From the NCBI GenBank assembly GCA_943369575.1, contig CALRNP020000021.1, positions 1 to 38,237 of the forward strand: a stretch of 38,237 nt of DNA, written 5' to 3'. The translations under genes and the position numbers were made by a program. This document shows, one piece after another, positions 1-5,256 of this stretch (its first letter is position 1; each line of letters opens with the position of its first letter). The notes under the pieces are model-generated. The model made no database searches. It was not told where the DNA came from and worked only from the letters and a program-made list of their open reading frames with translations. This DNA comes from Azorhizobium sp943369575 (GTDB lineage Bacteria; Pseudomonadota; Alphaproteobacteria; Rhizobiales; Xanthobacteraceae).

Positions 1-45
1 ATGTACAACAACAAGCGCGGCGCCAAGGCTTCGCCGCTGGACTGA
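1..45 (+). CDS. C-terminal tail of a gene entering from the left
   Basis: The first 45 bases read as open codons ending in TGA at 43-45, giving a peptide that ends in KASPLD. Nearly every codon ends in G or C, as in the real genes of this window, so this is probably the 3' end of a longer plus-strand gene, convergent with mbfA. The protein family cannot be told from 14 residues. It could also be chance open frame. Confidence 0.4.
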   Translation: MYNNKRGAKASPLD

Positions 46-81
46 GGCCGCGCCGCCCTCACGCGCCGCGCGCCCCTCTTC

Positions 82-1065
82 TCAGCCGCTGCCGATGAGA
101 ATGCCGGCCGCCAGCACCAGGGCGCCGCCCACCACCACCTGGGTGACCGCGCGGAGGAACGGCGTTTCCATATAGCGGTTCTGGATCCAGGCGATGGCCC
201 ACAATTCCACGAACACCACCACGCCGGCCACCGCCGTCGCGGTCCAGAAATGCGGGATGAGATAGGGCAGCGCGTGGCCCAGCCCGCCCACCGCCGTCAT
301 CACGCCCGAGGCCAGCCCCCGCTTGAGCGGCGAGCCGCGGCCGGAGATCACCCCGTCGTCATGGGCAGCTTCCGTGAAGCCCATGGAAATGCCGGCGCCA
401 ACCGCGGCCGCCAGGCCCACCAGCAAGGTGGTGTAGGAATTCTGGGTGGCGAAGGCGGTGGCGAAGATCGGCGCCAGCGTGGAGACCGAGCCATCCATCA
501 GGCCGGCAAGGCCCGGCTGCACCCAGGTGAGCACGAACTGCCGGCGAGCCTTGTCTTCCTCTTCCGCCTTGGCATCGGGCGGCAGGTTCACCGCCTCCAG
601 TTCCTCCGCCAGTTCCTCGTGCCGGCGCTCTTGCTCCGCCAGATCGCCCAGCAGCTTGCGGGTGCCGGGATCGCTGCTGCGCTTGGCGGCCTCCAGATAG
701 AAATTGGCGCTGTCATGCTCCATGCGCGCGATCTCGGACCGGATGCGTTCGATGCCGAGGTTCTTCACCAGCCACAGCGGGCGGCGGGCATAATAGCCGG
801 AGATATATTCCCGCCGGATCAGCGGAATGTGGTTGCCGAACCGGCGCTCATGTTCGGCGATAAGGGCGCGGCGGTGGGCATTCTCCGCCGCCGACATGCC
901 CTCGAACACCCGCGCGGTGGCCGGGAATTCCGCCCGCACCGCCTCGGCATAATCCGCATAGATGCGGCCATCGTCTTCTTCCGAAGAGATGGCGAGCGCG
1001 AGCACTTCCTGCTCAGACAAATCGGAAAACTGCCGCCGCGCGGCGAGGCCGGGGATCATGGGCAT
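82..1065 (-). CDS. mbfA: MbfA-type membrane-bound ferritin / iron exporter
   Basis: This protein joins a ferritin-like (rubrerythrin/erythrin) domain, about residues 15-170, to a C-terminal VIT1-like membrane domain, about residues 180-327. The first part has the di-iron helix pattern of glutamates and EXXH-like pairs (SSEEDDGRIYADYAE, EHDSANFYLEAA, EQERRHEELAEE). The second begins with the conserved PGLAGLMDGSVSTLAP stretch and has several hydrophobic helices. In rhizobia and Agrobacterium this family exports iron from the cytoplasm and protects against iron and peroxide stress, repressed by Irr when iron is low. An ICE-like Irr box lies directly upstream. The start at 1065 has no room for a ribosome site. 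The Met at 1059, two codons in, is preceded by AGGT at 6 nt and may be the true start. The length of about 325 residues is normal for the family. Confidence 0.93.
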   Translation of the reverse strand: MPMIPGLAARRQFSDLSEQEVLALAISSEEDDGRIYADYAEAVRAEFPATARVFEGMSAAENAHRRALIAEHERRFGNHIPLIRREYISGYYARRPLWLVKNLGIERIRSEIARMEHDSANFYLEAAKRSSDPGTRKLLGDLAEQERRHEELAEELEAVNLPPDAKAEEEDKARRQFVLTWVQPGLAGLMDGSVSTLAPIFATAFATQNSYTTLLVGLAAAVGAGISMGFTEAAHDDGVISGRGSPLKRGLASGVMTAVGGLGHALPYLIPHFWTATAVAGVVVFVELWAIAWIQNRYMETPFLRAVTQVVVGGALVLAAGILIGSG

Positions 1066-1070
1066 ACCTA

Positions 1071-1087
1071 TTTAGAATTATTATAAA
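1071..1087 (-). promoter_or_regulatory. ICE (Irr) box with embedded -10 element upstream of mbfA
   Basis: TTTAGAATTATTATAAA matches the iron-control-element consensus TTTAGAA-N3-TTCTAAA with one mismatch. On the minus strand it contains a perfect TATAAT (1080-1085). No good -35 hexamer is seen 16-18 bp upstream. Irr binding here would block the -10 of mbfA, which fits Irr repression of mbfA in low iron known from rhizobia. Assignment is by motif only. Confidence 0.72.
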
Positions 1088-1421
1088 GTAGATAGCAGAG
1101 CCGTGGCGCCGGTGCAATCACGCCAATGCCGGGGGTGATGCGACCAAAGCGCATGGGCGGCCCTTCCGGCCGGGCTCGGGGGCCCCGGCTGGCCGGTGGG
1201 CGTTGGCGCGCGCGGGGGATCTGGAGAGGGATGAACCGGGCGGCCGCGGCGGCGTTGCATCCGCATCAGGCGGACACGGCGGCCCGATGGGGCGGCGCAG
1301 AACCGTCCGCCCGCAGCGTGCCTGGAGCCGTTCAGCCGGGGCGGCTCAGTCGGGGCTCACTTGGGGCTCGTCTGGGACCGCACGGGCGCAGAAACGCAAC
1401 CTCGAGAGACAGGAGCCGCAT
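1088..1421. other. GC-rich intergenic stretch, no gene seen
   Basis: About 330 bp between mbfA and the DUF3008 gene. Open frames occur on both strands, but their predicted peptides are Arg/Pro/Gly-rich low-complexity translations of GC-rich DNA with no family resemblance. The far end must hold the mbfA upstream region and the DUF3008 promoter, but no clear sigma-70 hexamers are visible. Confidence 0.5.
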
Positions 1422-1610
1422 ATGCCCGCGAAATCGAAAGCCCAGCAAATGGCCGCCGGTGCCGCCTTGTCCGCCAAGCGCGGAGAGCAGAAGACCGAGG
1501 ACCTCAAGGGCGCCTCCAAGTCGATGGCCAAGTCCATGACCGAGACCGAACTGAAGGATCTGGCCTCCACCCCGCGCAAGGGCAAGCCGGCGCACGCCCA
1601 CAAGGACTGA
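1422..1610 (+). CDS. DUF3008 family small protein
   Basis: A 62-residue, Lys/Ala/Ser-rich protein starting MPAKSKAQQMAAGAALSAKR and ending in KGKPAHAHKD. This matches the DUF3008 family of short, highly charged proteins common in proteobacteria, whose function is not established. The start is chosen because AGGAG (1411-1415) sits 6 nt upstream and because family members begin with MPAKS. The frame is open further upstream, but that part is low-complexity Arg/Gly-rich and unlikely to be translated. It stands alone, 124 bp from the convergent metallophosphoesterase gene. The interval after the stop contains the inverted repeat CCAAGGGCGG/CCGCCCTTGG (1619-1628 and 1667-1676), which could terminate both genes. 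Confidence 0.85.
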   Translation: MPAKSKAQQMAAGAALSAKRGEQKTEDLKGASKSMAKSMTETELKDLASTPRKGKPAHAHKD

Positions 1611-1734
1611 GCGCCGCTCCAAGGGCGGCGGGCGCGGGAAGCCGGGGATCTGCCGGACGGGCGGTCCCGCCCTTGGCGGCGCGGCGCGCCGCTTTGCGCA
1701 CCAACGGCAGTTCGCGCGTGCCCTCGTGACGGGG

Positions 1735-2475
1735 CTATGCTGACGGCCACCAGCCGGTACGGACCACATGCGCGGCTTGAAGCCGGCCATGGCGCTCCGC
1801 CTGCTGTGCCGCCGCTTCGTAGTCGTAAGGGACGGCCCGTAACTCGGCGCTCCAGTTGCCGCCGCGCCGCTCGATGAGGGCGTAGCGGGCGTGAGGAGAT
1901 CCAGCCTCCATGACATGCGGCATCGGATCGGTGTCGGCATAGCCGGGCAAGCCAACGCTGCCTGGGTTCACGACGAGAACGCCGCCGACGCTGACCACGC
2001 GCGCGACGTGGGTGTGTGCGCACAGGACGACTTGTGCCTCGCCGATACCTTCGAGCCGTGGCTTGATCGCATCCATCGTGTCGAGCCGAGCCCGGCCCGT
2101 GCTGACGTCCTCCAGCAGATACTCCAAGTCGCCGCCGCGTGGACTTCCATGGCAGGCGAAAATCTGTCCATCGGCAAAGGTGAGCGTGGAAGGAAGGGCA
2201 CGGATCCAGTCCAGATGCGACGGGGACAACAGAGAACGTGCGATCACGTCGGAGGGCCCCGCGCCGCCGTCGAGGACGTGGCGCTCGTGGTTTCCTGCCA
2301 GCGTCGGGCAGGAGAGCGCCATCTGGGCATCGGCGCTTCCGGCCGGATCGAAGGGCCCGGAAACAAGATCGCCCAAGTTCACGATCATGTCGGGAGCCGC
2401 CTCACGCAGGTGGGCGATAACGGCCTCCAAAGCGATCAGATTCCCATGAACATCCGCTATGACACCTATGCGCAT
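1735..2475 (-). CDS. Calcineurin-like metallophosphoesterase
   Basis: A 246-residue protein starting MRIGVIADVHGN. The metallophosphoesterase motifs appear in order: DVHGN (residues 8-12), GDLVSGP, GNHE, CHGSPRGGD and a C-terminal AHTHVA. These supply the residues that bind two metals, so it should be a soluble phosphoesterase, close to the YfcE/YvnB-like group. The substrate cannot be told. The frame continues upstream to 2679, but that extension runs through a minisatellite and translates to repetitive Gly/Gln/Ile text, so I place the start at 2475. No strong ribosome site is seen. It lies downstream of glnII on the same strand, separated by a strong hairpin, and is probably transcribed on its own. 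Confidence 0.85.
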   Translation of the reverse strand: MRIGVIADVHGNLIALEAVIAHLREAAPDMIVNLGDLVSGPFDPAGSADAQMALSCPTLAGNHERHVLDGGAGPSDVIARSLLSPSHLDWIRALPSTLTFADGQIFACHGSPRGGDLEYLLEDVSTGRARLDTMDAIKPRLEGIGEAQVVLCAHTHVARVVSVGGVLVVNPGSVGLPGYADTDPMPHVMEAGSPHARYALIERRGGNWSAELRAVPYDYEAAAQQAERHGRLQAAHVVRTGWWPSA

Positions 2476-2646
2476 GACGTCAGGCTCGCTCAAATTCGCT
2501 CGTTGTAGAACCACCGCTTCCCAGCCAAGGGCGTCTGGGAAGGGTCCGTGACGCGGCGCGAATGCCGGCGTCCGCGGCTTGTGGATGAAGCGGCCCCTGC
2601 CCCCGATTTCAGGATGGCCCAGGCGGTAGATGCCCCAGACAACGCC

Positions 2647-2705
2647 CTGCCCAAGGATCTGCCCCAAGGATCTGCCCAAGAATCCGCCCCAGAATCCGCC
2701 CCAAG
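2647..2705. repeat. Minisatellite, five units of 12-13 bp
   Basis: Tandem units at 2647-2658 (CTGCCCAAGGAT), 2659-2671 (CTGCCCCAAGGAT), 2672-2683 (CTGCCCAAGAAT), 2684-2695 (CCGCCCCAGAAT) and a partial unit at 2696-2705. The mixed 12/13 period would shift frame, so it is unlikely to be coding. It lies between glnII and the metallophosphoesterase start. Confidence 0.8.
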
Positions 2706-2734
2706 CCCCCGAACGGCACCATGGCCAGACATGC

Positions 2735-2766
2735 GAACGGCGCAGGTCCAGGGACCTGCGCCGTTC
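2735..2766 (-). terminator. Strong hairpin downstream of glnII
   Basis: A perfect 14-bp stem (2735-2748 GAACGGCGCAGGTC with 2753-2766) and a 4-nt loop, beginning 22 bp after the glnII stop. No T-run follows on the minus strand, so it may be a Rho-assisted or mRNA-stabilising hairpin rather than a classical intrinsic terminator. Confidence 0.65.
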
Positions 2767-2788
2767 AAACTCAGGGATGCGGCGGCGA

Positions 2789-3829
2789 TCAGGCCGCGGC
2801 CGACACGCTGCCTTCGGTGGGCACCGAGGCGATGGTCTTCAGGATCTGGGAGGCGATCTGGTATGGGTCGCCCTGGGAGTTGGGGCGGCGATCTTCCAGA
2901 TAGCCCTTGTAGTCGTTCTTGACGAAGCTGTGCGGCACGCGGATCGAGGCGCCACGATCGGCCACGCCATAGCTGAAGGTGTGGATCGAGGCGGTCTCGT
3001 GCTTGCCGGTCAGGCGCAGGTGGTTGTCCGGGCCATAGACCGCGATGTGGTCGGCGCGGGCGGCTTCGAACGCAGCCATGAGCTTTTCGAAGTATTCCTT
3101 GCCGCCCACTTCCCGCAGATAAGCGGTGGAGAAGTTGGCGTGCATGCCGGAGCCGTTCCAGTCGGTGTCGCCGAGCGGCTTGCAATGATACTCGATGTCG
3201 ATGCCGTACTTCTCGGTCAGGCGCTCCATCAGGTAGCGGGCCATCCACATTTCGTCGGCGGCGCGCTTGGAGCCCTTGCCGAAGATCTGGAATTCCCACT
3301 GGCCCTTGGCCACTTCGGCATTGATGCCTTCGTGGTTGATGCCGGCGGCCAGGCACAGGTCGAGATGCTCCTCGACGATCTGGCGGGCGACGGAACCCAC
3401 CTTGCTGTAGCCGACGCCGGTGTAATACGGGCCCTGCGGCGCGGGATAGCCGGCCTCGGGGAAGCCGAGCGGACGGCCGTCCTTGTAGAAGAAGTATTCC
3501 TGCTCGAAGCCGAACCAGGCGCCTTCGTCATCCAGGATGGTGGCGCGCTTGTTGCTGGCGTGCGGGGTGACGCCATCGGGCATCATCACTTCGCACATCA
3601 CCAGCACGCCATTGGTGCGGGCCGCATCCGGGAACACGCGCACCGGCTTCAGCACGCAATCGGAGCTGCGGCCTTCCGCCTGCATGGTGGAACTGCCGTC
3701 GAAACCCCAGAGCGGAAGCTGCTCCAGCGTCGGGAAGGCGTCATATTCCTTGATCTGCGTCTTGCCACGCAGATTTGGCACGGGTGTGTACCCGTCCAGC
3801 CAGATGTACTCGAGTTTATACTTTGCCAT
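2789..3829 (-). CDS. glnII: Glutamine synthetase type II (GSII)
   Basis: ATP-dependent ligation of ammonia to glutamate, cytoplasmic. The 346-residue length and the sequence are those of the eukaryote-like GSII family, not the ~470-residue GlnA (GSI). Landmarks are the N-terminal beta-grasp with LPLWGFDGSSTMQAEG (about residues 38-53), the metal-binding GFEQEYFF, GINAEVAKGQWEFQ, NGSGMHANFST, the ATP-site KHETASIHTFSYGVADRGAS, and RRPNSQGDPYQIAS near the end. It lacks the tyrosine adenylylation loop of GSI, so control is expected at transcription and translation. A sigma-54 promoter lies at 3913-3928, giving an expected leader of about 70 nt, and a gstI-like gene diverges upstream. In rhizobia glnII is activated by NtrC under nitrogen limitation. 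Confidence 0.97.
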   Translation of the reverse strand: MAKYKLEYIWLDGYTPVPNLRGKTQIKEYDAFPTLEQLPLWGFDGSSTMQAEGRSSDCVLKPVRVFPDAARTNGVLVMCEVMMPDGVTPHASNKRATILDDEGAWFGFEQEYFFYKDGRPLGFPEAGYPAPQGPYYTGVGYSKVGSVARQIVEEHLDLCLAAGINHEGINAEVAKGQWEFQIFGKGSKRAADEMWMARYLMERLTEKYGIDIEYHCKPLGDTDWNGSGMHANFSTAYLREVGGKEYFEKLMAAFEAARADHIAVYGPDNHLRLTGKHETASIHTFSYGVADRGASIRVPHSFVKNDYKGYLEDRRPNSQGDPYQIASQILKTIASVPTEGSVSAAA

Positions 3830-3912
3830 TTCGGGCTCCCCGTAAACTCATGACGCAATGGGCACGGACGTCCTGATGCCCCGCCCGGCCGCGCAGCGTC
3901 TGAACGGGCATA

Positions 3913-3928
3913 TGCATGGACAATGCCA
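3913..3928 (-). promoter_or_regulatory. Sigma-54 (-24/-12) promoter of glnII
   Basis: On the minus strand the sequence is TGGCATTGTCCATGCA. The invariant GG and GC doublets have the exact sigma-54 spacing, and it matches TGGCACR-N4-TTGCW at most positions. The expected start point is near 3902. This agrees with NtrC/sigma-54 control of glnII in rhizobia. I could not identify a convincing NtrC enhancer (TGCACY-N5-GGTGCA) between here and gstI. Confidence 0.75.
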
Positions 3929-4248
3929 ATTACGGGCGGCGTAGCCCGGATGCGATGGTCAATCCCGCCGTGCGCCGCCTGACGCCGGAGCAATCCCCGC
4001 ACAATATCGTACCGTCACTCTCCCGGAACTAAACCGGAACCTCCTGACACCACGGGCGTTCCTGAGCCGGAACACCTGTTCGGCGAGCGGGCACATCACC
4101 CGCCCGCCCGCCGCCCAGGCGATGCCGGCCCGGCCCATGGGGTGCGGGCGAGCGCCCGGTGCGACGGCCGGCTGCGTGCAGCGCAGCATGGCCACGAAGA
4201 CCAAGCGTGCTGCGCAACAGAAGCTGCGCAGAGAACTAAAAACTATCA
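3929..4248. other. glnII-gstI intergenic region
   Basis: No open frame in here resembles a protein. Visible structure includes the interrupted palindrome GCCGGAACACCTGTTCGGC (4066-4084), GCTGCG-N5-CGCAGC near 4171, and two GCTGCGCA copies near 4210-4231. Part of this probably holds activator sites for the sigma-54 promoter, but none fits the NtrC consensus well. Confidence 0.4.
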
Positions 4249-4265
4249 TGCCTATATTGTAGGCA
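4249..4265. promoter_or_regulatory. Palindrome upstream of gstI
   Basis: TGCCTA-TATTG-TAGGCA is a perfect 6-bp inverted repeat with a 5-bp centre, in an AT-rich patch about 110 bp before gstI. It has the size of a dimeric regulator's operator. The regulator is unknown. Confidence 0.4.
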
Positions 4266-4322
4266 AATGCTGTCACAAATTTAAGCAACCTGTGTATTGA
4301 TCAGGCAAAATGTGCTATGACA

Positions 4323-4338
4323 GCGTCATGGGTGACGC
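4323..4338 (+). promoter_or_regulatory. Perfect inverted repeat in the gstI leader
   Basis: GCGTCA-TGGG-TGACGC, a perfect 6-bp stem with a 4-base loop, 20 bp before the gstI ribosome site (AAGGAAA, 4358-4364). It could be an operator over the gstI promoter or an RNA hairpin in its leader. Confidence 0.4.
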
Positions 4339-4372
4339 GCGAATGCGCAGCAAATGAAAGGAAAGTTGAGCA

Positions 4373-4564
4373 ATGACTATGACTTCCCCTCGGGGGACCG
4401 CCAAGATCTACGCCTTCCCGGCCCGTGGACGGGCGGTTACCACCAGCCATGACGATGCTGCACGGCTGATGGCCGACATGGCGCGGCTGCCCGCCACCGA
4501 CTTCGGCAGCGGCTGGTATCACGACGCAGCGATCCAGGAGAGCAAGCGCACCGACAAGCGCTGA
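4373..4564 (+). CDS. gstI: DUF2735 protein, GstI-like inhibitor of GSII expression
   Basis: A 63-residue protein with the DUF2735 pattern: an N-terminal TAKIYAFPARGR block and a C-terminal GSGWYHDAAIQE block. GstI of Rhizobium leguminosarum is also a small protein, recalled as 63 residues, encoded next to glnII, and it inhibits translation of glnII mRNA. The length, motif pattern and divergent position beside glnII make this the likely orthologue. AAGGAAA sits 8 nt before the ATG at 4373; a second ATG two codons on is possible. The stop codon lies inside a hairpin stem (4560-4581). Identity as GstI is inferred from family and synteny. Confidence 0.8.
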   Translation: MTMTSPRGTAKIYAFPARGRAVTTSHDDAARLMADMARLPATDFGSGWYHDAAIQESKRTDKR

Positions 4565-4605
4565 CGCTGCACTGCGTCAGCCGCTGGCCGCGCCCCCGCG
4601 CGGCC
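4560..4605. terminator. Two tandem hairpins between convergent genes
   Basis: The first stem is GCTGACGC/GCGTCAGC (4560-4567 with 4574-4581, 6-nt loop). It includes the gstI stop codon. The second is GGCCGCGC/GCGCGGCC (4586-4593 with 4598-4605, CCCC loop). Both are perfect. There is no T-run. They probably end transcription from gstI and/or from the GNAT gene arriving on the other strand. Confidence 0.55.
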
Positions 4606-4668
4606 CAGGTGAGGCGTTTGGCTGCGCAGACGTTCGGATGCGAAGAAGAGACGGCCGTCCGTCCGCGC

Positions 4669-5256
4669 TCAGCGCGTGGTCACGGCGGTAGGTGGCTCGG
4701 TGCGGCCCGGTCCCAGCGAGCGCTGGACCATGACGCTGTCCGACCAGCGGCCATAGCGATAAGCCACCGCGGGCAACAGCCCCACGCGGGCGAAGCCGAA
4801 TTTGTCATGCAGCGCCAGCGAGGCGGCATTGTCGGCGTCGATATAGCCGATCATCTGCCGGAAGCCCGCCGCCGCGCAGGCATCGATCAGCCCCTGCATC
4901 AGGAACCGTCCGATGCTGCGGCCCAGATGATCGTGATGCACATAGATGGAATGCTTCACCGTATAGCGATAGGCCGGACGCTTGCGGAACAGCACCACAT
5001 AGGCATAGCCCACCACTTCCCCGCCCCGCGTCGCCACCAGATGGGGAAAGCGCCGGTTGCGCAGGTTCTTGCGACGGTCGCGCAGATCGTCCGGCTGCGG
5101 GGTGTCGGTATCCTCGACCCCCTCTTCCACCCCGCGGCGGATGTGGCGGCGATAGATCGCCAGCATCGCCTCCACATCGCTGTCCCGCGACGGCCGGATC
5201 ACCACCGGCAGATCGTCGTCCGTCATCGGCTGTTCTGCTCCGTGGGCCGCGCTCAT
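4669..5256 (-). CDS. GNAT N-acetyltransferase, phosphinothricin-acetyltransferase type
   Basis: A 195-residue GNAT protein that transfers acetyl from acetyl-CoA to an amine. The core fold is clear: VVIRPSRDSDVEAMLAIY at the start, GEVVGYAYVV (beta-4), the acetyl-CoA loop HLGRSIGRFLMQGLI, then IDADNAASLALHDKFGFARVG. This order is typical of the PAT/MnaT (YncA) branch, which acetylates phosphinothricin, methionine derivatives or other small amines. Its ATG overlaps the stop of the upstream decarboxylase (ATGA at 5253-5256), so the two are translationally coupled. That makes a polyamine or amino-acid-derived amine an attractive but unproved substrate. A second Met at residue 11 could also serve as start. 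Confidence 0.85.
   Translation of the reverse strand: MSAAHGAEQPMTDDDLPVVIRPSRDSDVEAMLAIYRRHIRRGVEEGVEDTDTPQPDDLRDRRKNLRNRRFPHLVATRGGEVVGYAYVVLFRKRPAYRYTVKHSIYVHHDHLGRSIGRFLMQGLIDACAAAGFRQMIGYIDADNAASLALHDKFGFARVGLLPAVAYRYGRWSDSVMVQRSLGPGRTEPPTAVTTR

Noticed and set aside
1081..1421. Several frames between mbfA and the DUF3008 gene
   Set aside because: Pro/Arg/Gly-rich translations in GC-rich DNA on both strands, no start signals and no family resemblance.
2476..2679. N-terminal extension of the first metallophosphoesterase
   Set aside because: It reads through the minisatellite and gives repetitive sequence. The catalytic DVHGN should be near the N-terminus.
2630..3853. 407-codon plus-strand frame across glnII
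   Set aside because: Antisense shadow of glnII; no recognisable motif and no ribosome site.
4200..4235. NtrC enhancer candidate for glnII (two TGCGCA motifs)
   Set aside because: The spacing between half sites does not fit the NtrC consensus and the bases differ from TGCACY-N5-GGTGCA.
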